Counted from the stretch's first letter, positions 8,584-20,700 are shown. The stretch is DNA of 64,000 nucleotides from Coix lacryma-jobi var. lacryma-jobi (GCA_009763385.1 CM019826.1:81105942-81169941); one strand, 5' to 3'. Made by a program: numbers and translations. Notes: generated by a model from the letters alone, not told the origin.

Positions 8584-10037
8584 ATGGCCGATAAGACACT
8601 CCATGAATTCTCTGCACCAACCACTGCCAACATCAGGACTGGACCAACAGTCAATGTGGGAGACAACGGATTTGAGCTCAAGCCAGCTTTGATCAACATG
8701 GTACAAGCTAATCAGTTTTGCGGAAAGGCACATGAAGACGCAAGCGCTCATCTCCAACACTTTCTACAGATTTGTAGCACTTTCACCATCAAAGGAGTCG
8801 AAAGGGACCCCATTCTACTTCGCTTGTTCCCATTTTCACTCTTGGGAAAAGCAAAACAATGGTTCTACGCCAACAAAGACAAAAACACCTCATGGGCGAT
8901 CTGTTCAACCGCCTTCCTAGCAAAGTTCTTTCCAGTAGGCAAGACGAATGCCCTCCGTGCCAAGATTTCAACTTTTCAGCAACAATACAACGAATCAATC
9001 CCAGAGGCTTGGGAACGCTTTCAAGACTACATATCAGAATGCCCTCACCATGGGATGGAGAATTGGCTACTCATGCAGACCTTCTACCACTGGCTCACTT
9101 CGAGTACCCGTGAGAATGTGGATGCCGCTGCTGGAGGATCATTCTTATCACTCATAATCAACAATGCAACTACACTCATAGAGAAGATGGCCTCTAACCA
9201 AGGATGGAACAAGGAACGCTCTCAACCACGCAAGAGGGGAGGAATACATCAACTAAAGGAAGTAGACATGCTGTCTGCCAAACTTGACCTACTCATGAAG
9301 AAGTTCGATGAACACACTCCCAAGAACGAAGACGTCAAGCAAATCTATGAATCTTGCATGACATGTGAAGAGTGTGGAGGCACTGGTCATTCAGGGAACA
9401 ACTGCCCTGAGATTCAAGAGGATGCAAAGTACATCAACAACAACACCAACTATCGTCCTCGACAAACTCAAGGATGGAACCAGCAATCAAGACCTAATTA
9501 CTCAGGTAACTACCAAGGTAATACATTTAACCAACCACCTTTGAGAGAGATGATATCTAATCAAAACAAAATTATTGATAATATGTCTAAGAAGATAGGT
9601 TCCAACGATAAACTGCTTGAAAATATTAATACTAGAATGGATAGCTTCATTTCTGCTATAAAGAATCAACATAGCTTTAATAAGATGATAGAATCTCAGT
9701 TATCTCAGTTAGCAGCTTCAGTCCCTATGGCTGAAAAAGGTAAGATTCCAGGAAGTCCGAAAGAGCTAGAGACTGCAAATCTTGTAGACATTTTTGATGC
9801 AGGACACCTCATACCTAGACCTTCGGAGGAATGGATGGATGACTCCATTGCCCCGAAGAAAGTAGATCCAGGAAGACCCGTGATTCCAATCCATATCGGA
9901 CCTCACAGTTTTGAAGAAGCAGTCTGCGACCTTGGAGCAAGCGTCAACATTATGCCAAGGGTAATATACGAACAAATACATGGTGCACCTCTATTATATA
10001 CAAGTATGTGTTTGCAGCTTGCAGATCAGACACTGTG
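8584..10037 (+). CDS. gag: Gag and first half of protease, element A (interrupted)
   Basis: ATG at 8584 (MADKTLHEFSAP) is chosen because B and E begin alike (MANKT, MADKT). The capsid core FPFSLLGKAKQWFY, then EAWERFQDYISECPHHGMEN, is typical of Athila Gag. A CCHC knuckle, CEECGGTGHSGNNC, follows at about residues 260-275, then an asparagine/glutamine-rich linker. The retropepsin starts near 9890 with the active-site block CDLGASVNIM and is cut after LQLADQTLC by element B. The remainder, beginning PLGILEEICIRVG, is at 34376. Apart from the insertion this half has no stop. Confidence 0.85.
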
Positions 10038-10606
10038 TGTTGATGGTCCTTAAACACCTGTTTTACCATCAACATTTTACCCTAAAATTCACCAAAAAGG
10101 CATAAAATGTAGTAAAATAGCTTTCAAACTAACCAAATTCCACATGTCCATAGAATTTTATTTGAATACAAGAATTTGGACCAAATTTGAAGAATGGACC
10201 CAGCAGGAGACAAGCCCACTCACCAGGACCCATTTGGGCCCGAGTGGGGTGGCGCCCGCCACCCATATGTGGCGCCCGCCACATGGAGAGGCCCAACTCT
10301 CCCCCTTTGCCACGTCACTGATCCGTGTGACCATCCCAAGGCCAAATCTTGGCCCTTGGTCACTAGGTCAGTGGCATCGGATGGCTCAGGATGGAATGGC
10401 GTGGATCAAGGCAGGATGGCGGTTACTCAGACATGCAACCGACCTAACCACCGCCTCTCTGGAGCTCCTGGATGCCGTTGAAGCAAAGGCGGTGCATCCA
10501 ACGGTGATGGGGGTGGCGGCCACCACCTAGGGCTGGCGTCCGCCACTAGGGTTAGCCCTAGGTCGGTTGGCTGCCCCCTATAAGTACCCCCCTCACTCCT
10601 CAAGAC

Positions 10607-10614
10607 TATAAATA
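10607..10614 (+). promoter_or_regulatory. TATA box of the B LTR
   Basis: TATAAATA lies in a C-rich context with the start-proximal sequence ACCCCCCTGAGG after it. It is kept in the 3' LTR at about 32990-32998. Confidence 0.6.
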
Positions 10615-11933
10615 CCCCCCTGAGGCATCACTTCATTCATATACCACACCAAGCAACACAGAAAGCAAGAGAAGCAAGTGAGAGTTAGGTTAGAAGCTCA
10701 GAGAGCTTAGGCAAGTAGGTAGCTAGTAGAGCAAGGCATCTTTGCCCTCGAGGGAGCGCTGCTCAGGGCTTAGCTCAAGAGTAGAGGCGTGCGAGTGATC
10801 GGTCCTGGAGCTGGGAAGAGTCTTCCTTCATCTCCAGTTCAGGTTTTGCTCTTGTTACTCAAGCACTTTACTATATTCTATTTCATCATTTCAAGTATTA
10901 CTTTATTCTACTTATCAGTATTGAGTGGTATACTTGATTGATTGCTTGAGTGCCTAGCTATCCTACAACTCAATTCACTTAGCCATAGTAGTTAATCTCT
11001 AGTGTGCTTAGTGATTGATCTTTGCCAATAGGTTGCTTAGTTAGTTTAGTGTTTATCTTATTAAGTCAAGTATTTGCTCTGACGTCCGCAAGGGTGTCTC
11101 TATTCAAAGCTAGGATAGAGATAGTTAGAATATAGTTAAGCGTGGTGCTTAGTTATAGACTTACCTTCAGATACGGCTAGACCCCCGGATAGCTGTGGTA
11201 GCAAGCAGGTGGTGACAACCCTGTGCGCCTTGAATTCCACCACGTAGTTGGCCCAGTTTAACAGTAAGGCTCGTTGTGCTAGCGTTCAACCTAAGTCAGT
11301 GGTAAAGGCTAGTACGCCTCGATTCTTGACAAGATAGGAATAAAACTATACTCAACTTAGTTGCTTTATTGACTTTTGCCTGCCTTGCTTCGTAGTTATC
11401 TTGCCTTGTAGTTATCTTGCTTCGTGGTTATCTAGGAGTAGTTAGTAGTTATTAGTTAGTTACCCTTAGTTACCCCCCTATCTATCTAGTTATCCATCTT
11501 ACCTTAGCCATCCATTTCATCCTTACCTATCCACCCATATATTCTTTCTAGCCTTTCATCCCCTCTCTTCCCTTCTTTCCTTTTTCCTTTTCTCTTTTCT
11601 TCGACTCTCATCCCCTCCTTGACTCGACTCATACACCACCCTAGCCTTCCCTTGGGATCAAATAAATCGACATCTAGTACTCCCAGGCGAAGTGCTACTA
11701 CGATAGTTTTGTGCGCTTGCAGAATCTCCTCTTGGTAGATTGCAATCTCTCTAGCTAGCTCCTACTAGTGTCGGGATTGACAACCCCACTTGACATTAGT
11801 AGATAGCTGCTTTAGCTTCATTCCTTTAGGTATAGTGACCGGACTTGCTACAAGCACTTCTAACACCGTTGCCTGGAATAGATTCCAGAGTCTACTCCTA
11901 GTAACGACGTTAGCTAGTGTCAACAAGCATTTC

Positions 11934-11950
11934 TGGGCCGTTACCGGGGA
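11934..11950 (+). other. Fossil primer-binding site inside the B LTR
   Basis: TGGGCCGTTACCGGGGA, preceded by GTGTCAACAAGCATTTC, looks like an older LTR end, spacer and tRNA-Asp primer site. The true site follows 69 bases later. The same fossil copy is in the 3' LTR (about 34309-34326), so it is part of the LTR. Confidence 0.7.
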
Positions 11951-12002
11951 TAGTTGCCTAGCTCTATCTTTAGTGAAGCTAAGAACTACCAACAAGCATT
12001 TC

Positions 12003-12020
12003 TGGCGCCGTTGTCGGGGA
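12003..12020 (+). other. Primer-binding site of B (tRNA-Asp type)
   Basis: TGGCGCCGTTGTCGGGGA lies 8 bases after the LTR end, with one mismatch to the tRNA-Asp 3' complement. Confidence 0.82.
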
Positions 12021-12181
12021 AGGCAATCGGTGTATCGGTTGAGTCCGTGTTGAATTTATCTTCGCTTAAGCTCCCGCTTAGCGAATCCCATCTTATCCTA
12101 TTCTTTCTTTCTTTAGTTCTTCTTATCTTTTTCCTTCATCTTCTTCAACTTCTTTCTTTCTTATCTCGTTCTATCTTCACG

Positions 12182-13491
12182 ATGGCCAATAAGACCATTC
12201 GTGAGTTTTCTGCTCCTTCGGCCGCTAATGTAGAGATAGGACCAGACGTGATCGATGCCAACCTTAATTTTGAGTTGAAACTGGCTCTGATCACGATGGT
12301 CCAAGCTAGCCCGTTCTGTGGCAAAGCTCATGAGGATGCCAATGCTCATCTCCAACAATTTTTGGCGATTTGCGGCACCTTCACCATTAAGGGGATAACC
12401 CAAGAAGCCATCCGTCTTCGTCTCTTTCCTTTCTCTTTGCTAGGAAAAGCGAAGCAATGGTTCTATACCGATCACAACGGTGTAGACACATGGGACAAGT
12501 GTTCCAATGCTTTTCTCGCCAAATTCTTTCCTTTGGGCGAGACGAATGCTCTGCGCAACAAAATCTCTAGCTTTACGCAACAAGCCGAGGAATCTATTCC
12601 CGAGGCTTGGGAGAGGTTGCAAGAGTATGTCCCCGCTTGTCCGCACCATGGTATGGAGGACTGGCTATTGATCCAGAACTTCTACCATGGCTTAACCCCA
12701 CTCTCTAGAAGCCATTTGGATGTCGCCGCCGGCGGTGCATTCTTTTCTCTGAATGTTGCAGATGCTAAGGCTCTCATAGAGAAGATGGTGTCGAACCAAG
12801 GGTGGAATGACGAGAGACTACAGCCCCGTAAGCAAGGTATGCATTCCCTTAAGGAAGCCGACATGATCGTGGCCAAGATGGACCTGCTAGCAAAGAAGCT
12901 GGACAACAGTGAGAAGATGAACCAACAAGAGAGTGTCCAATCTCTGGAATCCTACATGACTTGTGAAGTCTATGGAGAAACCGAACATTCTGGGAGCCAC
13001 TGCCCCGAGCTACATGAAGATTTGAACTTCATCAACAACAACAACGGTTTCCGTCAACAGAATCAAGGATGGAATCAGCCTGCAAATTCTCAAGGTAAGA
13101 ATTCATTCCCCCGCTCTAATTTTTAGAATTATGATGATTACTCGTTCTTAAAGAATCTAGTCTACTCTCAAGGTAGAACTACTGAATTTTTGAATAAGAA
13201 ATTAATGTCGAATGATAAAACCCTTGAGAATATAAATGCTAAATTGGAAGATTTCTCATCTGCTCTAAAAAATCAATTAAGCTTTAATAAGATGTTAGAA
13301 ACCCAATTAGCTCAACTTGCTGCTATCATACCATCTTCTGAATCTGGCAAAATTCCTGCTAAACCAGACATAGAAACTGCAAATATGGTTGAAATAAAAT
13401 ATTTTAACTATTATGAAAATCAAACCATGACTGTTAAAAAGGGTGATCCTGGTAGTCCCATAATTAGATGCTCAATCTTTGGTGAAGTCTT
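12182..13491 (+). pseudogene. gag: Gag of element B, with one stop; interrupted by C
   Basis: ATG at 12182 (MANKTIREFSAPS). The capsid core FPFSLLGKAKQWFY and EAWERLQEYVPACPHHGMED is clear. The zinc knuckle is damaged: CEVYGETEHSGSHC has Tyr where the second Cys should be. A TAG at 13124-13126 interrupts the frame, which then continues through ENINAKLEDFSSALKNQ to DPGSPIIRCSIFGEVF, where C is inserted. The protease resumes at 30143 with KNAMCDLGSSVNIL. Confidence 0.85.
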
Positions 13492-15451
13492 TGCGGATAC
13501 ATGGGTGTATGCCGAGTTTCTGAGTGATGAGTGATTGTCAACTGGGATGATGCGCATGTTCTTTGGCTTGTGTTGTGCAGGTGTCGAGCACGGATGCAGT
13601 GATCAGAGGCAAGGTGAAGGTCAAGTAGAGACGTGCCGTGCCGATGGACCGAGAGTGGCGAAGGGCGGACGTGAGGCTTGGACTGAGGGATCGGTGGCCC
13701 GAGGATCAGCTGTGGTGGCTGACAGCCTGGGACAGCGACGAGCGAAAACTTGCGGTCATGTGTTGCCTAAGTCATGGACTTGGGGACACGTGTCGGTGGA
13801 CGGGGTGCACAGGCGGTGCATCCCCTCTACAGCTTTGGTTTGGTGGTAGAGCCAGAGAAAAACCATCAGGTGGACGGTTTCCAGGTTTGGGCCTCAAAAC
13901 CTGGGCGCGGATGGTTTCCGAGTTTGGCCACAAAACTCGGGCTGAGGACGGTTTCCAGGTTTGGGCCTCAAAACCTGGGTGCTTCGGGTTTGCGGAGTTT
14001 GGGCCACAAAACTCAGGCGTTGGTGGGCTGGTTTCCAGGTTTGGGCCTCAAAACCGGTGGTTGGCTATGAAGGCTGGTTTCCCGGTTTGGGCCACAAAAC
14101 CGGGGGTGCGACGTCCAGGAAAGGGACGCAGAGCGGTGGCGGCACGTGGCGGCAATCGGGAGGTTGCTTCGAGGCAACACTACGAGTTGTGCGGGCGTGG
14201 CCGTCGGATCCACCTACCATCGAGTTGGTCCAGAATAACCTTAGGGTTTAGCTGGTTCGCTCTGTAAGTAGTTAGGGGTAGAGTGGGAATTAGGAATAGT
14301 TAGAATTAGGATAAGTAGGGGGGAGACACCCACCTCCCCATCTATCTCAGTCATTTGCTCTTTGCTTCTAGGGTTTCCTGCTCTCCCAATCCCCTGCTGT
14401 AGCTAGCTGAGATCTGTAGAGAATCATACCTCTGTGTACTGGAGATTTTGAGGAAGTTAGGCCGTAACCTCACTATTGTAGCGTGTGGTAGCCACACGGT
14501 TGCAATTTGGCAGTTGTGATTCGCGTTTTGTTTGTGTTCTTCGTGAAATCCTTTTTCTCCACGCTTTTCCCGTCGTTTGATCTCTTTACTCGGTTCATTT
14601 TTTGCAAATCCATTTGAACCAAGTTGTTCTTGGTCGTGAGACACTTCTTTCCACCGAAGGAATTTACCTCTAACCTCATGGTCTAGGAGATCGATCTATT
14701 TTGGTTTTGGGTCAAGTTTTTCTCCCTTTTCCCGAAATTCTTCGTTTCATCGATTTGGAGATAGGTTCGAGCCATGATCTCTTAGAGATAGCTCACTATA
14801 CTTCTTGTGACTCCTATCACCAAGTTTGATCTCCAGAGGATTTGTTTTGGGTGAGATCGAGTCGAATCGGTGGACGAACAGTGCTGCTGCGGGGTGACCG
14901 AACGCTGACTCGGGACGACCGGACGATAGGGCAGTGCGTCCGGTGGTTGAATGTCCACACTGTGTCTATCTGTGACTTGATCGGACGCTGGCCTTCTAGT
15001 GTGACCAGACGCACCTCTTCCACTGTTCACGGTTTTTGTTCGTTTTGACCGGACGCTCTGTGCATCGACCGGACGCTTGTCTCTGGTGAATCCGGTCAGG
15101 AACAGTAAGCTCCGAAATCCATTTTCGGCTGACCGGACGCGTCCGATGCTCTGTGACCAGACGCAGGCAGAGTCCGGTCAGTGCAGTCTCTGGGCAGTTT
15201 CGTTCGCAGCTCACTCGTCAGTTGTCGGTTTTGGTTTCCGTCTTTTGCGGTTGGTTTCTAGGGTTGTATTGTGTCCCGCTGTGCTTCTCGGAAGCATCCA
15301 CCCAACATCTATGGTTGTGGTCACTTGCAAGCTCTAAGGTTTGTCTCTGGGGTTGATTTTTGGGATAGTGGTGACAAGTTTCCGAAAGGAATTTTGAAGC
15401 TCCCATTCACCCCCCCTCTGGTCGCTTTCTGGTTGCATTCTCGGTCCTTCA
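13492..15451 (+). repeat. 5' LTR of C
   Basis: TGCGGATACATGG to GGTCCTTCA. It contains the hairpin array (13881-14104) and, further on, repeated GACCGGACG/CGTCCGGTC motifs at about 14880-15190. Small differences from the 3' LTR are visible from the first line on. Confidence 0.92.
13881..14104 (+). repeat. Array of six covarying hairpins in the C 5' LTR
   Basis: Units at 13881-13904, 13918-13940, 13955-13978, about 13992-14017, 14035-14058 and 14081-14104. Each has an up to 8-bp stem around a GGGCC[T/A]CA-type loop. Stems differ: CCAGGTTT pairs AAACCTGG, CCGAGTTT pairs AAACTCGG, CCCGGTTT pairs AAACCGGG. The fourth pairs through GAGTTT only and the fifth is imperfect. Paired changes keep the stem, which suggests RNA or DNA structure rather than protein. 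Confidence 0.8.
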
Positions 15452-15466
15452 ATTGGTATCAGAGCG
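15452..15466 (+). other. Primer-binding site of C (initiator tRNA-Met type)
   Basis: ATTGGTATCAGAGCG begins one base after the LTR; TGGTATCAGAGC (15454-15465) is the exact standard complement of the initiator tRNA-Met 3' end used by most plant copia elements. Confidence 0.88.
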
Positions 15467-15514
15467 GGTTAAGGATCTTCCACCTTAGCCGGTTCCAGAT
15501 CCACAGAAGGCGAC

Positions 15515-17797
15515 ATGGATCGCGGCGTGGGCAAACCGCCGTTCTTTGATCGGACGAACTATGCGTATTGGAAGATACACATGTCGGCCTATCTCCAGAA
15601 CATGGGCTCTTCTTTCTGGGAGATTTGCAACAAGGCCGATTACGTTGTTCTGGCTGCTCGTGTCTCTCAGCTTCAGATCGATGAGCACGAAGCCAATAGC
15701 CGGGCTCGTAACGCCTTGTTCTCCTGTTTGAGCATGTCTGAGTTTGATCGCGTTTCTCACCTCCCCACGGCTCGTGAGATTTGGGCGACCCTCATGCGCT
15801 TCCATGAGGGAACCACTCAAGTCAAATCCTGTCTCTACGAGTCGCACACGCGGGAGTATGAGAACTTTTGACATATGCCTGGCGAGAGCATAGAGAGTTT
15901 ATTCGCTCGATTTCAGGTCATTGTCAACAAGATGAGAGCGAACAAAGAGTTGTTGCCTTTCGATGATCATGAGAGGGCTTTGAAGCTTTTGCATACTCTC
16001 GATCGGTCGGTGTGGGACTCAAAGGTCCAGGCGATCATCGAATCATCTAACTATGAGACCCTCACATGCGACGAGCTCTTTAGCAAGCTCAAGTCTAGCG
16101 AGATTGACGCCATGTCGAGGGCTTCTTATGAAAATCCTTCTGGTCTGACTATGGCTTTGGTTTCTGGCTCTTCTACTAACCCCTCTGGAGGATTTGCACT
16201 TTCTTCAATCTTCTCTGTCACAGAGGACCAGCTGGAGTCTTTGGGGGATGATGAGTTGGCGATGCTCGCCAACCGGTTCTCGCTGTTCCACAACAACCGC
16301 ATGAACCATCACCGCGGAGGAGGACGCTCAGGATGCTTTGAGTGCGGCGACCCCGACCACTTCATCGCCAACTGTCCCAAGAAGAAGCACACATCTGGGA
16401 AGGGCCATCATGGGCACAAGTATGACTTTAGCAAGCGCAAGGAGAAGTATGTCCCCGCACGGCACAAGTGGAGGGGCGGCTTTGACAAGGAGTACATCAA
16501 GAAGAACTACTTGGAGAAGGCCCAGGCTGAGCAGCGTGCGTTCTTCGCCACGCTCAGCGACATCGACGGCTCGGATCACGACTCCGCTTGCTCAAGCGAT
16601 GACGAGTCCAAGAAGAAGAAGAGGATCGAGGACAAGCTGAACGGTCTCTGCTTCTTCGCCGACGACGACGGCCTCTGCACCATGGCCCTCGGCAAGGAGG
16701 TCGACGGCGAGCTGGAGGAGACCCCTCGGAATGACGACGTCGACGATGACACCTCTCCGGTATCTCTGACCCACGACGAGCTTTCTGCTGAGGTCGAGAA
16801 ACTTACTGCCGCGCTCCTTAGTCAGGATAAGTTGCTTAGGCGTGCCGCTAGAGAGCGCAAGGAGTTTAGGCAGAAGTGGGAGGATACGGTGAAGGAACTT
16901 GAGTCTGTCAAGTCCACCGTGGTTGTTACCGATGAGGAGGAGTGTGAGATGTGCACCACGCACATGACTGACCTTCTCACTTTGAGAGGTAAGTATGCTG
17001 CGTTGGTAGGAGAGGTGGATGAGCTGAAGGCTAGACCCTCGCTGCTGGGTGCGTGCAAGACTTGTCCTGTCTTGCAATCTGAGTTGGCAAAAAAGAATGT
17101 CAAGATTGTGTCTCTTGAAGAGGCCAACTCAGGTAGCACATGTGTGGCTAGGTGTGTTCTTTGTGACGGTTTGGAGATGGAGATCACAAACGTGAAGCAT
17201 GACAAGATGCAAACCGAGGAGGAAAACACATACCTTCGGACCATCTTGTCATGGGTGTCTTGTGGTGAGCCGCAGCTCGGGATGATGATCTCCCAATTCA
17301 AGCGAGCTGCTGGAGGTCCTGGTGTAGGTTTTGCTCCGAGTGTTGATCTTTCTGCTTTTGGAAAGATTGGAGAGTCGAGTGGTCTGAACCCATGTGAGAA
17401 GCCCAACTCCACCACTACTCCCAAACTTACCAAGCTTCCACCCAAAGAGCCTCTCAAGCCTAACACCAAGGATGGGGTCTTTGTTGAGCCTCCGAGAGCT
17501 CCACCAAAGAAACAAACATGGGCTCCCAAACCAAACCATCTCAAGAACAAGATGGACACCATGCCACCCATCCAAGAGGAGCTTATGCCACAGAAGGGCA
17601 AAGTGATCCACACCCACTACCGTGAGTACCAACAACCCCCTTTGAGAGCGGTGAGGTACCATTGTGAGCACTGTGAGAGAGATGGACACTTGAGCGAGTT
17701 CTGCTTTCGGCGCAAGAGAGAGGCGCGCCGCGCTAGGGAGATGAACAATCCGGACATGTACCATCCTTTCCATGATGTACATGTGCCGAATGTTTAG
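15515..17797 (+). pseudogene. gag: Gag of copia element C (two zinc knuckles, one premature stop)
   Basis: ATG at 15515 (MDRGVGKPPFFDRTNY). Residues 1-118 and the next part form the copia UBN2-type capsid domain (YWKIHMSAYLQ, EIWATLMRFHEG). A TGA at 15869-15871 breaks the frame, which goes on from 15872. CCHC knuckles are at about 16336 (CFECGDPDHFIANC) and 17660 (CEHCERDGHLSEFC), separated by a long acidic, coiled-coil-rich spacer (VEKLTAALLSQDKLLRRAA). The TAG at 17795 is followed in the same frame by an arginine-rich stretch up to 18142, so it may also be premature. Confidence 0.88.
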
Positions 17798-20700
17798 AGG
17801 AGAGCTCCGAGGAGAGCTGCTAGGCCTAGAGGTGCAGCACCTCAAGGTCCTAGGCGTCAGGGAGGTGTTGCCCGACGAGGTCCTGACTTTGCAGGATACG
17901 GACCCTGTGGCAGAGGTTTTGTTATGGAGCGTTTTCCACCACCGCGTTTTGAGTATCACGATGGACGCTCTTCTCTTAGCGGACCACGTTTTTCTCAACG
18001 TGGTGATCGCTTTCCCTGTAGGCGTGCTAGGAATGGTTTTTCTGCTAACCGTTCTTTTGAGCAGCCGGCCCAACACTGGTATTCTTCTTACTTCACTAAC
18101 CCCAGTGTTGGACCGTATGCTCACCCTATGTCTTTTTATTGATGTAGGTAAAACAATTGGAGAACGTTTGGTTGGTGGATTCCGGTTGTTCGAGGCACAT
18201 GACCGGAAACGCCAAGTGGTTCTCCAGTCTTAGTCCAGTCGCCGAAAAGGAGTTTATCACCTTCGGCGACAATAGCAAAGGTAAGGTTTTGTCTCGTGGG
18301 TCGGTGCGAGTTAATGAGCACTTTGTGTTGCGCGATGTTGCTCTTGTTTCTAACTTGCATTTTAACCTTCTTTCTATTTCGCAACTCTTTGACGACGACT
18401 ATGAGATTCGTTTTAAACCAAATCTTAGTCATATTTTGGATCCTCAGGGCAATCTTGTGTGTTTGATTTCACCCTTTGGAAAAGTCTTTCGTGCGAATTT
18501 CTCGGAGTCTTTTGGCACTTCTCGTTGTCTTGTGGCTGGACCTTCTTCCTCTGATCTCTGGAAGTGGCATAGGAGACTTGGACATTTGAGCTTTGACTTG
18601 CTTGCAAGGCTTAGTTCACTTGGCCTAATCCGAGGATTGCCCAAGTTGTCTATGGAGAAGGATCTTGTTTGCCACTCTTGTAGACATGGGAAGATGGTAG
18701 CCGCTCCCCACCATCCAGTGACTCAGGTCATGACCAAGCGCCCTGGAGAGCTTTTGCACATGGACCTTGTTGTTCCGGCTCAGGTGAGCTCGGTTGGGGG
18801 GAAGTGGTATGTGCTTGTTGTTGTTGACGACTTTTCGAGATATTCGTGGGTCTTCTTTTTAGCTGAGAAGACCGAGACTTTCTCAATTTGCTCGCAATCT
18901 GATTTTGCGTCTTCAGAATGAGTTCCCTTTGAACTCGATGCGAGCTATTAGGAGTGATAATGGTTCCGAATTCAAGAATTCGGATTTTGAGAAGTTTTGT
19001 AACTCTTTGGGTTTAGAGCATCAGTTTTCTTCCCCCAACACACCGCCCCAAAATGGTAGTAGAGAGGAAGAATCGGACCCTTGTAGAGATGGCCAGGACG
19101 ATGCTCTATGAGCATAGGACTCCTAGGCGACATTGGGCCGAAGCTATGAGCACTACATGCTACATTTCCAATCGCATTTTTCTCCGAGCTTTCTTGAAAA
19201 AGACTTCTTATGAGTTGCGTTTTGGAAAACTACCCGAGGTGAGTTATTTTTGAGTTTTTGGTTGCCATTGTTTTATACTCAAAAAGGGCAACTTGGACAA
19301 GTTTGAGTCTCGTTCTTCTGACGGTGTGTTTTTGGGTTATGGCACTCATACTCGCGCTTATCGTGTACTTAACCTTGACACTAACTGAGTCATGGTGACA
19401 TCCGATGTCACCTTCGACGACACCATGGTTTGTCCTTCTTCTCGTTTTGAGCGTGCAGGTGATCATGAGGTTGGAGAGCCTCTTTTTGATGATGAGGATG
19501 AGGGTGCTGAAGGTATGGATGATCCAGCACCCCCTCCACCTGCTTTGCCGCAAGGAGCAGCTTCTACGACGACTCACGGCCCCGACACTTCTTCTTCCTG
19601 GGGGCCGCGGGATCCGCCACCCCGAGCCGTACCTTTTGTACCTGTGGAGGCACCAGCTGCTGTTGAGGGGGAGATCACATCTGCACGGGAGGCGCCACGT
19701 CACATCCAGCGCCAACACCCCCCTCAGCAGATGATCGGCAACATTGATGAACGTGTTACTCGGTCCAGGTCTCAAATCTCTCACTTTGCTCATTCTGCTT
19801 TTGTTGCAGATTTTGAGCCCCGAGATGTTGGACACGCTTTGACGGATCCAGATTGGGTCAATGCCATGCATGAGGAGTTAGAGAATTTTGAGCGAAATCG
19901 GGTTTGGGTGCTAGTTCCACCTCCTACAGACTGTAAGCCTATTGGGACAAAATGGGTTTTCAAAAACAAGCAAGGAGAGGATGGCCACGTTGTTAGAAAC
20001 AAGGCCAGGCTTGTAGCGAAGGGCTATAGTCAGAAGGAGGGGATAGACTATGAGGAGACTTTTGCTCCTGTAGCTCGTTTAGAGGCTATTAGGATACTCT
20101 TGGCTTTTGCAACATCCAAAGGTTTCAAACTTTTTCAAATGGATGTCAAGAGTGCCTTCTTAAACGGCTACATAGAAGAAGAGGTTTATGTTGAACAACC
20201 CCCCGGTTTTGAAAATCCCAAGTTTCCAAACCATGTCTTCAAACTCCACAAAGCTTTATATGGTTTGAAACAAGCCCCTAGAGCCTGGTATGATAGGTTG
20301 AAAACCTTTTTGCTTGCTAAGGGTTTTAAAATGGGATGTGTGGATAAAACGCTCTTTCTCCTCAAGCAAGGCAAAGACACTCTCTTGGTCCAGATTTACG
20401 TGGATGATATCATTTTTGGTGGTTCCTCTCACGCTTTGGTTGCCAAGTTTGCAGATGCTATGAGCAGGGAGTTCAAGATGAGTATGATGGGCGAGCTGAC
20501 ATTCTTTCTCGGATTGCAAATTAAGCAATCCCGAGAAGGGACGTTTGTGCACTAGGACAAGTATACCAAGGACTTACTAAAGAGGTTCGATATGGGTGAG
20601 GCCAAGCCTCTTCCAACACCCATGTCGACCACGACGGCCCTGGATGCGGACAAGGATGGAGAAGCTGTGAACCAGAAGGAGTACCGAAGCATGATTGGGT

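Larger units (their letters stand above)
6326..10037 (+). mobile_element. Element A, left part: Athila-like gag-protease retrotransposon
   Basis: LTR 6326-8202, primer-binding site 8211-8228, gag from 8584, and the first half of a protease domain that is cut at 10037. The coding sequence resumes at 34371 after insertion B. The family is the same as E on the opposite strand, whose gag and protease align without the interruption. A is cut again by D at 35810, so its 3' LTR lies outside the window. Confidence 0.88.
10038..11994 (+). repeat. 5' LTR of B
   Basis: Starts TGTTGATGGTCC and ends AACTACCAACA. It matches 32423-34370 closely. The frames at 10144-10530 and nearby are LTR sequence, not genes. 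Confidence 0.92.

Noticed and set aside
10144..10530. 128-codon ORF (and 32487-32996)
   Set aside because: Lies in the promoter-proximal part of the B LTR with the TATA box downstream; no domain and overlapping frames.
13881..14104. CRISPR-like array (short repeated palindromic units with spacers)
   Set aside because: Units vary in sequence, spacers are short and irregular, the DNA is plant LTR, and the same array recurs in every LTR of the family.
16592..17613. Long minus-strand ORFs opposite copia gag
   Set aside because: They are shadow frames of a GC-rich gag gene; the sense strand has clear gag motifs.
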